A stretch of 64,000 nucleotides of DNA, taken from the NCBI GenBank assembly GCA_000708835.1, contig DF237090.1, positions 1-64,000 on the forward strand. Direction: 5' to 3'. The first letter of the stretch is position 1; each line of letters opens with the position of its first letter. The notes beneath the pieces are model-generated. The model saw nothing but the letters and a program-made list of their open reading frames with translations, did no database searches and had not been told where the DNA came from. The position numbers and the translations under genes were made by a program. Origin of the DNA: Klebsormidium nitens (taxonomy: Eukaryota > Streptophyta > Klebsormidiophyceae > Klebsormidiales > Klebsormidiaceae). This document shows, piece by piece, positions 24,023 through 35,908 of this stretch.

Positions 24023-26960
24023 CAGGGACGTGAATTGTGGCTTCTGCGCTCTGAGTGTGAATGCGGCAACCTGTGGGGCAAGAGAAGGGGAGAGCTGACT
24101 CGTTGAAGGCTTTTGTAGAACTGTACAGTTGAGAGAATATAATTAGAGTTACTGTACTTACGGGTGATTTAGCAAGGTTACTTGGCAGTCCGCTGGTCCT
24201 AACCTACCAACCCACCGAATACTTGATGGGGGTAATGCGCTCCACAAATTTGTACTCCTCGAGGCAGTCAATGGGAGTTCGAGCAGGGTCGAATGACCGA
24301 CTTTGTGGAGCTTCAAAAGTTTGAGGACTAGACGTCAATCGGTTGACACGGGAGCTATCCCCTGCAGCGTGTCTTCTTGCTGTCAACATTTACTTCGTTG
24401 AAAATGTGCCCTGTTTACTGTCACTGTTGTCCGTTGTAGTTGCAGTTCCAAATCGCTCCATGACTTTTCCCAATCTGAAAGCAATGCGCGGCTGATACTG
24501 CAAATAAATTTAAACTGTCGCGTTTCTGGATCGCATCATACAGTGGGCAACTTGCCAGTCTAGTTCCGAGTAAGAAACAAATCGTTCATGGGTTAGATTG
24601 AACCACTAAAATAAACCCCAAATTAATTAAGTGCCCACCGCCCCCCCATCGCCAATGTCCCATGTGCCCACCGCCAACCTTGGATGGTTTCTTTCGGTAT
24701 AGCCCACTGAGGGCAAAGTAAAAGTGTACATTTGTGATCTTGTGATGGACGGATTTATATACGGATTCCCACCTAACGATCAAGCGTTCAACTCCTAGCA
24801 ATACTAGCAGCAGCATCAATACATGAGATTATCTATCAACTTTGCATCTTCGCATCCTAATTAGATCGAAAGCCCCTCGATCGCCTGACATTGATTCCGA
24901 TCTTAGTCGTGAGTTGATAGAGAAGCAGACATCTCCAAAAACAATCACACAACAATTGTATGCCATGAGAGGCCTATGGCCGCACTGGCTACGCGGCGTT
25001 ACGAAAAAAGACCATCTTTCGTAAATAGCAGATGGGAGAATGGCACTTGGCGGTCAGTATACGGAATCTTAGCAGCTATGGTGTCAAGTCTCGACAGCGT
25101 GAGAAGACCGAGCTAGGAGCCTGACCAATCACCTAGTGGCAAACGTGAAGTCTGCTCACTGAGTCTCTGAGAATTCTCAGTCTCTTTTCAGCATGCTTGT
25201 TATATGACTTCTTATTCACATTCCTCCTTGATCTCCACATTGTTGTCACAGTTGACATCATCCTCATATTTCGAAAGGTACTGCTGAAGCTTCCGGTTAG
25301 CACTGGATACGCCTGGCAGGCGTTCAACAAGTTATGCCGGCTATATGCGGTTAGTAAGATGATGATAGCTCGAGTTACCCTGCATCCGCGAGTGTAGCGC
25401 GCATATAGCAGTTCTGCCTTAACGCTCCGGTTATGTAGTCTGGATATCCCTATGAATCAGCGGCCGCGGCAAATGGCGACAAAGGAGGCCAAGGTGTACG
25501 TCAAACCCGGCCCGTCCTCACAATCGTACGCATTTTGACCGGACTCAATTAAGTAGAAAAGAAGATCTGAATTCAACAATTGCAATTGAAAACATGGCAA
25601 GTCCGACCGGACATATGCAGTGCAGATCGGCGTTGCTCAGTACATCACAGTGACCCACTGAGGCTACTACCGTGCTGTGATGCTTTGGCACTCTCATACG
25701 ACTTTGAGTTGGCTTGGTCAATGCTTGTTGTGTTACATGCTATTGTTATCTGTTATTACTATAGCGGATTGTTATCGCTAAATGTCAAATCCTTGAGATC
25801 CGACGCAAGGCGATCATGCAAAAATCAAACCACTGTTGATCTCCTGTTGCAGTGCTGAGCTGCATACCTTCATCTGGTAAGTTCGTTAATCAGAAGGCTT
25901 GCAGTCTAGAATTTGTAACGGCTAAGACGTTCTATATTCCCTCAAAGTCCGACATGCGTTCCGATGTTGGTTGTCGAGTGATCGAGCGGCAAGTCGGTGT
26001 TTCAGGATTGAAATAACGAAATTCTACTCCCATTTTGAATCCATGGCAGAAATTCTACTCCCAATCTGCCGGAAAGTCTATGAGCTAGATAAAGAGAAGC
26101 CTAAGTTTCTACCTTTGATCACTTCAATCTGCATAAAAGCTAGCTCTGCCAGCAGCCACCATGGGGCGAAGCAACACGGATGAGAGCTGGCGGCACAGCT
26201 CCATCGGAGCTTCATACGATATGCACTACTACGTGCTCGCAACTTGACGTTTTACCCACTTTTGAGCTGCTAATCGATCACACAACGTTCATAAAGTTGT
26301 TGTACTCTAATAAGAGTCTAAGAGCTCGTTTCACACAAACTTGCATTGATTCCACATTGTAATTTACTCAGTTCCGACTCTTAATCTACTTACAGCCGGA
26401 GTCCACAACGGGTCCACAACGTCCTCTTTCGGAAAACAAACACAACATGAGCTTACGACATTATATGAAATGCTGAAATACACCGCTTGTCAAAAGCTAT
26501 CGTTAGGCTCGAACGTACACATTGATGGCAGGGCTCCGGTCTAGATTGTCAGCGGTCGTGTGCTTGGAGATATCCACCTCGCTTCCGTCTCTGCACATTG
26601 CACGTGACGCATTTTAGGCCCAAACAGCAGAAAGTCCGATGGAATTTAGAGTGACGAAAATGGGAACTGGTGCATGAACAGACTTCGAGTATGCCCAAAC
26701 GAAACCGAAAGCTGTTGCTTCCCTGAGTCCCACCGATTCTCAAAGTACGTCAATGTGTTATATAGAGGTGCACGCTAGGCCGAAATACCTGGAAACGCAT
26801 CCTACCACTCCTGCCAAGGACTCAGAGACTGTTGCCCAGATCTTGGAAGTTCTCGCTCACGAGCTACGAAAGAGAAAGAAGCTACGTTAGAGTGCGTCAT
26901 TCGGTGACCCCAAAGAGGCGACAAGTGGCCCGTGAAACGACTAGCATTAATCAGACAAAC
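24023..26960. other. Intergenic, 2.9 kb
   Basis: AT-rich sequence between the stop of the kinase gene (+) and the end of the convergent minus-strand gene. All ORFs are short and without domain character. No transposase fragment, tRNA or structured repeat was recognised. Confidence 0.5.
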
Positions 26961-29900
26961 TTACTCGTCCAGGAAAGTCCACCGGAGCCTGGCCGTGAGG
27001 ACGCTCTCGCCGGCCACGTCCGGCTCCGCTAAAGCCTGCCGCGCCTGCGTCTTCAGTTCAAAGATGCTTTCGGACCGGGGGACTTGGACCACGTACGAAG
27101 GTGAACCTAGTTTTCCTGTCTCGTGATACTTCACCTGTCGAAAGGGCCACGGGAAAGCTTTGGTTGATTGACGGACACAAAGGCGGAATGAGTAATTCAT
27201 CGCTCCCTTTCGAGCAGCCAAGCTGCACATGGTAATACGAGGACCTCTTAAGAAAGCCTGGAGCCGTTTCATGCTGAGCGAGCCTCTCCCTCTGCCGCTC
27301 AAAGCTGACACAGACGGTCATAACCTCTTGTAGATAATCTGCATGAGGGGACCGGACAGGAGCAAACCGGAACATTCTTTCAACCGACAGTCCATCCAAC
27401 CAGTCTACACGCGTTTTAACGTGCTTCTCATTGACAGCCCATTCGCTTTGCCAAGTATGCTTCCTTTCAAGTGGCGAGCTGACAGCCAATGTTGCCAACA
27501 AAGCCGTCTGGGCCTTCCCTTTAGACTAGCGCGGACGGCTGGCCGCTTACCTTAAGTAGTTTCGGTCGACCGCCGGGCGTGCTGACGTGGGCACCGGGCT
27601 CTGTCCTTGGCGCCTTGGCTCCTGCTGACGGCGTGTTGACAAAGTCTCCGTGATCAGCTACCACTGGTGCCGCAGTACGTCTAGAAGTTGTGTTGACGTC
27701 ACCTGCAGGCCCTGCAGCCAGCGCCTTGCCACTTCGAGACGGCGTGCTGACGTGGCTTGCCGGCTCTGCTTTTGGCGATTGCAGACTGTGGGCATGAGCC
27801 GCCGTCCGGGCAGGCGGATGACTGACGTCATCAGTGTCTGAGTCCGGGAACTCGATGGGCTCGGCCTGGGATTGGCCTGGGACGTTAGGGCTGACGATTG
27901 CAAGGCCGCGGGCCGCTTTCTGCAAAAGACAAGGTATGTCAGATGCTTAGATTGGAACGCGTATACTCCTACATTCCCTAATAAGACACGACCCTTCGAC
28001 CAAAGCCAGCATCCAGTATAGGACACGCTCTGGTCTCCGCACCAGCGCTGGTCTGTTTGATAGTACACCAATGGAAGCCGAGTCTGCTTCACATAGATGC
28101 GGACCTTGGGCCTTGGACTCTAATCTATCTGAATGAAGCGCATTCGAGATCCCGGGCATGTCTGCAAGTTCGTCACAAAGTTGCAAAGTCGCTGCGGAAG
28201 CGGTTTGATTCAAAACCGGCTGCAGAAATACTGAGTGCAGAATGGATTTGATCACTCGGATCATCCTTAACATGGACGACAGAAGCAAAACCAAGAACGG
28301 ACCCTCAGAATTGACTCTCGACAACCCGTCCTTGTCAATTCGTCGCAGAAGGGAGTCGGCAGAAGACGCAGTCTGGACGAACGGACAATCGAGGAACCAT
28401 GATACCGCAACCACCCAGGGGCGTGAACGCTAGTATCACATCTCTGATTTCGGACTCTGTAGCAAACGACGCTTCGAGTGCAGATTACCCTCCGCAATCA
28501 GACTTTGCGAACCTGGACATATGACCACTGAAGAGAGCTGCGTCGCCGTCGCTCCTGTAGGCTTCGTGAGAAACAAACTTCTTAAGAAAGTCAAACGCTA
28601 AAAACGATAATTTGAACAGCAAAAAGCCGGCTCACCAGGCCTTCTTCTTGAAGCAACAGATCCACGTTGCCGAACCAGGACGCCTCGCGGTAGTGCGCGT
28701 GCTTCTCGCCCAGCTTGTCGCCCGGCTCCAGCTGGATGGTTGAAAAACTGTCCGACTTGAGCGCGCCGCGCGCGGGGGCGAGCGAGCGATGCAGAGCCCA
28801 CTGCACACAGTGTCAAGTGTCACGCGCAAGCAGCATCCAGGTGAAACTTCACGCTCGATTCAGTTGTTGAAACGAATCAAAAATGCTGGTCATGATGCGA
28901 AGAAGGGCTTCTATCCCTTGCACATCCAGCAGCAGTAGCAGATCACAGCCTTTATAAGTCGCAGTGGTCGAAAGTTGAGAGGAAGCACAGGATCGACCGC
29001 ACAACAAGCTCGGAGGAAGCGCCGTTATTTTCTGACGTTCCAAGGCAAAACCCTGAACTCCAGCAACCTGTTGGTCAACCACGATCAGCAGCTGCAATGG
29101 TCCTACCTTTGAGTCTTGCTTGACCGGGGTCGTCTCCCCATAGCGCCCCTTTTTAGAGGCACCAGCGGTATCCTCTTTCTGATGATTCCTCTGATCTGCA
29201 GTCCTCTCTTTTCTCTTTGCAGGCCCGCTTCTTCCATTGGTCGCCCTCTTCCGTTTCGCCGCCTTCTTTCTGCCGTGCGCCCTCCTTGCTTTTTGATTTA
29301 GCTCCTCTTCGAAATCCGGGTCGCTATCCTTGTCCTCATCGGAAGATTCTTCGTGAGAAGAGAGGTCGCTAAGATCAATTTCGGCTTGCTTGATTGTAAA
29401 GATGGTCTCGCATACTACGCCCGTTTCCGTTCTCAATTCCTCTTCCCAATTTCTGCAAGCTTCCTTCACTTTGGGCCGTTCCTTGAACTCGAACCTTGCG
29501 CCCTCGACAGACGTGCTAGAGGCTGTCGTCTCGTACAGGCAGGCCACGACTGGAGACTTGTCCGTGGCTCGCGCTGCTAGATGCCACCTGCAGAATTCAA
29601 AAGATAATTCAGTGTGAGGAAGTATGACTATCTAACCAAATGGCGCTGTCAGGAGAGCGAAAGCTGTAAGCTAGTCTTACTAACCCTTGGATCCTTACAA
29701 AGTTAGAGAGATGGCGCACAGAATGCGTGCAACGCCCCACATCGTTTGTGACACAGAACACAGCAATTTTGAGAATCTGTTGCTCCAGGCCCACCATTTT
29801 GATGGAGTCTGAGACACCAGCTTGGATTCTGGCACTACAGACATGCTGCAGTCTCAAAGAAAAAGTGCCTTTCTGACAGCTGTCATCGCAAGGGTTGACA

Positions 29901-30912
29901 GCTGTTCCCATCAAGCCCACAGAAAGAACCCTGGCATCAGGATAGCCGAGAATCCAACCTGGTGATTCTCGACAGCAACATCTATTATCGCAGAACGATT
30001 TAGAAAAGCAACCCCTTGACAAGACTTCAAAGAGTTCAACGGCTGAAGTTTTCAAAGACACATGAAGTTATTTCCCTACAGAAAGGCACTCTTCTGAGAA
30101 TCATAGCACGATCATGCCACCTCAGTAATGGTCAACACAGAGGTCTGCTGAAACTCACCGATCACTTGATGTTGTGGTGCCGTCCACGCTGTTCTCTGTC
30201 AGAAATTCTTGGTCCGCCCAGTTGACCGTCACCGCTTGGAACTCCTGCCCGGGCTCCGCCAGAAAGTAGAACCCAGCTTCCACCGGCACCTTCCCCCCAT
30301 GCACTAAGTAACGAGCTGCCACCCAGAAAGGAAAGCACCACCAAATGTCCTTGTTTGCCAGCTCCAGAGTCATTCTTTTGATTATCACACAGGAGTTTCC
30401 TGAGCTTTTGGCCATTTTGAGCTCCACTGTCCCAGTTTCAGAGTCGACACGCATCACCACTCCTTGCAAGCAAGAGGGCCTGCGGCCAATGTCTGATGCT
30501 TCGTACAGAGGGACCCTTCACTGAAGAGGACGCACGTGCCCATTGAGCTGCACAACAGATGTTCTTGGCCGCCCAAACTAGTTCCCTCGCTGTCCCCTGT
30601 GTAAATGCTGATAGCGCGGCTGCCCACATCAGATTTCTTTGTACCTGCTTCATTTGTGCCCGCATTTTGAGTGCCCATATTGCCCAGATTGCATGGGACA
30701 ATGAGATCTTGGTGGGCAGACAGCCACTCTCCGCCACGCACAAAGATGGGTGTATCAATGTTGTCAAGGGGAGAAAGGCAGTCGGGCAATTCCCCTTTCT
30801 TCTGCCATTGCCGCGCCTCGTAGCCCAGAGCTCTTGCGGTGAGCCACAGCCTGGGCCAGAAGTGGTTGAATGCATGGGGCCCAGTTGTCAGCTTCCTTGC
30901 AGGATTTGCCAT
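26961..30912 (-). CDS. Uncharacterised multi-exon protein with 18-aa repeats
   Basis: I do not recognise the family. Minus-strand exons with consistent phase: up to 30469-30159, 29587-29107, 28800-28636, 27919-27551, 27134-26961. The 30469-30159 exon encodes MRVDSETGTVELKMAKSSG and a Trp/aromatic-rich globular stretch. The 29587-29107 exon is a charged region with acidic HEESSDEDKDSDPDFEEEL followed by Lys/Arg-rich likely NLS sequence. Exon 28800-28636 (55 aa) looks globular (LGEKHAHYREASWFGNVDLL). Exon 27919-27551 has about four copies of an 18-19-residue Ala/Pro/Ser repeat. The last exon ends FLDE-stop; a strong GTAAGT donor overlaps that stop, so the true 3' end could differ. An open frame at 30912-30454 may be the first exon, but it runs into a stop at the boundary, so the 5' structure is unresolved. 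Nuclear localisation is inferred from the basic block. Confidence 0.6.
27551..27919 (-). repeat. Protein-coding 18-19-residue repeat, about 4 copies
   Basis: Within one exon of the uncharacterised minus gene the translation repeats a block of the type (A/T)EPxxHVSTPSxxxKAL. The four versions carry HVSTPSRSG, DVNTTSRRT, DFVNTPSAG and HVSTPGGRP at the same register. The DNA copies are diverged, so this is an old expansion. Probably disordered with Ser/Thr-Pro sites. Confidence 0.7.
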
Positions 30913-31632
30913 CTCGAAATTTCAGGCTTTTCAGACCCTTGGCCACCCTACAAGCTGGCCCACATCGGGACTGAAAGCGACAGCGTCAATGTAACTTGAT
31001 TCTCTGCACCATTGGTTGTGCTCTCCCCAGCAGCGCAACTGAGGGACAGCATTGTCGACAATTTCCGCCAATGCAGCGCCACGAAATGGTCACCTGCTAA
31101 GCCTAAGCAATCCGGAGACAGACATGCCCTCGCAATGCTGATCAACAGTTACAAGAAGAACATGCTCTGGAACAAGCTGCGGCTGGGCATCATGATCAGC
31201 ATTGTCAACAGGAGGTCAACAGCATCCTTCCATTTGGCATTCCTTTCTTCGATCTCGAAAAGCTTCAAAGTTCGACCATTGGCATTGGAAAGGCACTTCC
31301 CCGGTGGTTGTACACCCCCGGGGCTTCTCCCAGCTGCCGTCTATTGGGACGGCGATTCCCCACGTCGACGGCGCATTACCGTGATATGTCCCTAGACTTG
31401 GTTTTAGAGGGATAGGCACCTATTTTGCTCGGGGAACTGGCAGCCAGTGTCAATGGGCCAGTGGCGTCTTTTCTGTCTCACACGCAGCGCTGCTGTTGAT
31501 CACTGAATAGCTGGCTCCGGGTGCCCAGCCCGGTCTTACCCCAGCATTAAAAAAAATAATGAATTTATCTGCTGCAAATTGCAATGCAGCAAATGGCGAG
31601 ATTGTGGTCAGCTGGCTGGAGCATTGCCATTA
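30913..31632. other. Intergenic, divergent promoter region
   Basis: About 0.7 kb between the minus-strand uncharacterised gene and the plus-strand DUF4864 gene. It should contain both promoters and possibly missing 5' exons of the minus gene. Overlapping short ORFs show no protein character. Confidence 0.45.
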
Positions 31633-34600
31633 ATGTCAGCTGGAAATGCCGCATCTTTGTTTGTCAATATGGCAGCAAAACATCACTCTCTGCTGGGGTC
31701 CTCTCCTTGCAGCAGGTTTCAAAGGGACCTCTGTCGTTCAGAGGAAGCTGTTCAGCGCTTGCCAAGCTGCTTAAGCTTGTCCCAGGCCTTAGAGAATCGA
31801 AGTAACCTGCTGATACCAAAACCATGTCAGCATTCTGCTGCCGCCAGCTTCAAACAGCTCAAGAATGGCCCCTGCGTACTCAAAAAATGGCCTAATGGAA
31901 ACTTTCATCAAGTGCTGTTGCGAAAACTTTGTAAAAGGAGGTTCAAAGTTACAACCGCGAGGGCCGGGGGGGATGAAGACCGGCCACCGTCAAGTAGCGA
32001 CGACGAGCTTGCGAGCCAGTTTGCTAGGTTTGTCAATGAATCAATGCAGGTAAGCAAGCGAGGGCAATTGACTGCCGGTGTAATGGTGCGAGATGCTCTG
32101 CAAGCACGTGTGCCCGTCAGTTTGTTCCTATGCCACAAGCACTCATCATGTACAACAATCTGAAATTGTTTCATGCTGTGAAGGACGCATCTACTTTTGG
32201 CTTCCGATTCACTGCTGTGCTGTTAAAGCAATGGCGATCAGATGTGCCACCCTCGAACAGTTGGGCGTTGTGCATTGGAATCTGCCCGCGGAAAGAACAC
32301 TTTGAACTGTGCCCTTAACGACCTGTTATCTGCTGCAAATGAGGAGCGCTATGTTACCCACATTATTCTCACTTGAGTAATAGGAACAATTGTAACCATG
32401 CCCACTCGCCTTTGCCGCGTCACTGGGCAGCTTCTCTGGCTCAAATTGCCTAGCTCAGGACAGCTGCAACCCTCTGCTCTAAGTTTTGTCAACCTGGGAC
32501 CGTGCAGGCTGTTGCATCACCAGTCCGGAGGCCCACTGCTCTTCTGCCGCCCACCGCAGTCATCCGCGCCCAGATGGAAGCTCTCCAGCGGAACGACTAT
32601 CCAGAAGTGAACGCCGGCATCAAGGTTGCTTTCGACTTTGCAAAGCCCCAGGGGGTGGAAGAGTTTACGATGGGAAAGGTGGGCAGCTCTCCGTCTTGTC
32701 GTGATCGATGTCTTTGCAATCTCCTCTTGAATACGACCTGAAGACGCCAGAAGTCTTCTAGCCCGGACACAAGCCCGATAGGACCAGACCACCGCACAAA
32801 GTCACTCCAACTCGCGTCCCGTTAGTCCTCTTGGTCTACCTTGCTCGCAACTCGCTCAATCATGCCATCGAAGTCTGCCCAAATGGTAGAAACAAGACAC
32901 CTCTAAAACGCTGGTCGGATATCCCCATCATGAATCCTTTCACAAGTTGTGTCATGAGTGTTTGCTTTTCCATGTAGGGGCAGCCCGTGGTGAAGGCGTG
33001 CCGGACCTGGGAGGCCAGCGAGCGCTACCTGAGTATGGACGGCTTTGAGCTGATGCTAAGACAGCCCATGTACAGCGCACTAATAAACTGCACCAGCTGG
33101 GAGGTAGGTGAACGTCAATCTCAATTTGAAGTCGTCCCTCTTGAACTCCTTTGATCTCCCACAGAACAATCATCTTGCTGGCCGCCCGTTTGCTTTCCCG
33201 ACTATTTCTCTCATCATTCTTTGACTTCTGTGGTGAGAGGTGAAAGATAGAGAAAAACTGCGCCTTTGTGGGTGTGATTTGCAGAGAACTGCTCCCGACA
33301 CATTGCAACAAGTCAAGACTCCAAATCCATGGTTGTGAGAGGCCACAGTTAAATGTGTGCGAACGATGGGGAGGCAATCTCCCTTTTCATTTTGTTCCTA
33401 TGGAATGTTGGCCTTTGATACAGGTAGCACGAGACTTTGGTTCTGGACACAAAAGTCCTGAAACACTGTAAACAGCCACTAATAGCCGAAGCTCTCAGTC
33501 CAAAGACCTTGCTTGCCTTCGGGGACCAGATATCGTTGGCTTCAATCTATTGAACGTTGCAACAGATTATCTTCTTAGCATAAGAACGACGGGAGCTGTT
33601 CATTCGTTTGCGAGGCGCTTTACAACCACAAACTCAACATTCCGGACGCTGTCGGACGACTGTTGTTTGATGTGGAAACGAATGCGTGTCCGGGAGCTTC
33701 ATCTTTCGACGACATTCTGCAGAAAAAACCCGGTGTTGTATGCAAAAATTGGCTAGATTTGCTTGGACCTCTGTAATCCCTTGATCTCCCAACAGTTGCT
33801 CTGGGGGATCGTAGAATCCCTTACACACAGGTTGGCGTCGCCCAAGAGAAGCTGGGCCGTTTGCCTCCTCAAAATGACCGGAGGCAGAACACGGTCATTG
33901 ATCCAGAGCTTCTACTCTTGGTGCAGATCAGCTCTGCTCTAAAGTTCCATGGCCGAGGCGATAACCGGGCAGTGCAAGCAGTCAAAGTGACGGCGCCAGT
34001 GGAGGCCGCGGGGAAAGAACCGAGCGCGAGAACGTACTCCTACACCTTCTGTATGGAACGGGTGAGCAACGATGCCTCAGAGCTGACGCGAAGCGTGGTT
34101 TATTCTTTCGAAAACGGAAAACTAAATTGCTCTGCTATACCCTATCGAAGGAGAGGGAAGCTCACTTCTGTAGGCAGGGACGAGCGTGAGCAGAAGGAAA
34201 CGGGTTGCTTTATGAGGTCTGTTTCCTGCAAGCAAGGTCTTCACTCCATGTTGATAACTAATGTGAGTTCCATCCGCGGGATTGGCAGCAAGAGTAGGGG
34301 CATAAATGGCTCGAAGTAAGAAAGAGCTGCCAGCCGTGTGTCAGCGGGATAGAACAAGGTTGCGAGGGTGCGCGTCATCCTTTCTGTAACTCGTGGAACA
34401 CCGCTGAAGTATACCACGAATCGGGCGCATTAAGTCGACAGTCTCACCATTGGATTGCTGTTGCGAACCTTCAAAGGGAGGCGATCGAGAGTAATATTCT
34501 CGCCCCAGATCACTGGTCAATACTAGGCCCGCTGGTAATCCGGTCAGCCCTGATCTTGTTTATTAATGCTCGTGTTCCCTACAACGGTTCCGACAGCATT

Positions 34601-34845
34601 TGGAGCTTGTCAACCCCAGTCAAGACTCTCCCATGGAGTGTGGGGGGAAGGCCTCATAGCATCTGTCACTCAAGGTAGCGTCGAAGACATTCCAACCAGA
34701 GTCGATAACACATGTTAAGCTTCGTTGTCCTCTCCTCTCCTTGCAGATAGAAACGGGCGCATACAAGGGCTGCTGGCTAACGGTGGGCCTACGGCTGGGG
34801 GACTACACCGTCGAACCTCCAAACGAGTCACGAGAAGTGACGTGA
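31633..34845 (+). CDS. DUF4864 family protein, likely plastid-targeted
   Basis: Molecular function unknown; the family occurs in plants and bacteria. Exons 31633-32049, 32508-32678, 32978-33103, 33927-34061 and 34747-34845 all join in phase 0, giving 315 aa. The ATG at 31633 is the first in frame; the open frame extends upstream only through non-ATG codons. Residues 1 to about 110 are Ser/Ala/Lys/Arg-rich and acid-poor, as in chloroplast transit peptides, followed by an acidic Ser patch (DEDRPPSSSDDE). The domain runs from about 145: TALLPPTAVIRAQMEALQRN, then GIKVAFDFAKP, QPMYSALINC, QAVKVTAPVEA, YTFCMER and finally GCWLTVGLRLGDY near the C-terminus, the order I remember from plant homologues. 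Exon 4 could also start at an upstream acceptor near 33830 in the same phase, adding about 30 residues; I chose 33927 because it matches homologue spacing. Confidence 0.85.
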
Positions 34846-35908
34846 CCGACACCTTTCGTTTTCGATTCAGGATGAAGCTGCTTTTGCGCGCTGTCTGTAT
34901 TATCAAAGCTGCCCAATCATGCAGTCGGACCTCCCTCTGCGTCGTCGCCCAGCGCTTGAGTTTACCGGGTGGCCAGGCACTGACTTGCCCCAATTGTCTG
35001 TCATTACCGACGGGGCTGCACAGCCGAGGGTGGATAAACACACATGCTAATCTGGTCCGGGCACCCGGCCACTCATTGTGTCTGCTGCCGCCAGAGCTGT
35101 CATATAGGGCAAATGATCGTCGCTTCTTCACCGTGGCACTGTGACAATACACTCAGAGCGCCACATGGCTGCATATGGATGGCCGGCATGCTTGCACCGG
35201 TCGTTTTCTTTCTTGCATCTACGAGCGTCCGCAGGCGGCCTACTACTTTGCAAAGCGCATGTGCCTCATTGTGTAAAGCTAGTCGATCGGTCGAGTCTGC
35301 ATTGGGCAGATGCGGTGATGGCTGCCGCATATATGGCGGCCATTCCTACGGACGTGCAATTAAGTGGCCCAGCTCCATGTAGACTTATTTTGAAGGCCAC
35401 TCGTGCAGCTACATAGGCGGCGGCCGATGATAACCATTTGCGATCAGCGATTGCGATCGTTGTGACCACTGCGCGCCACAGCTTAATCGCTGACGAAAGC
35501 CGCAGTTTCGGCGGCAGGGCGAATGTGTGGGCATGCGCATCGACATGGTGAAAGCTGCCGGTGCGCTCGGCGTCAGACACCGCGTGCCGCACAGCTACCT
35601 GCACGTATGTCACAGGTTACGTAGTCTTCATGATCGAAAACTCTGAAATACTTTGATCGTGACAATGGCGGGACGAGAGGACTGCAACCGACCGGAGGCG
35701 CCACCGAAGCGGTTCCTTGAAGCGAGGTTGGCAGTAGCGCATCTGCACTTAACGAGGGCATCATTGTTGACAACCACAAGCCATGCCGTCACTCTACGCG
35801 CCCGAATCCCGCTTGCAATCAACCAGTATTTGCCACTGGCATCAAAGGGCCTGCTGAAATCAAAAGTAAGCATAATGTACAAAGGCAGGATGAAAGAGTG
35901 GCTCTGTG
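34846..35908. other. Intergenic between convergent genes, 1.1 kb
   Basis: Sequence between the DUF4864 stop (+) and the ASF1 stop (-), so it holds two 3' UTRs. Several overlapping ORFs of 80-145 codons on both strands reflect locally higher GC rather than recognisable proteins. Confidence 0.5.

Noticed and set aside
34725-35152. 139- and 145-codon ORFs on both strands
   Set aside because: Start inside the last DUF4864 exon or its antisense; no domain, typical of locally raised GC.
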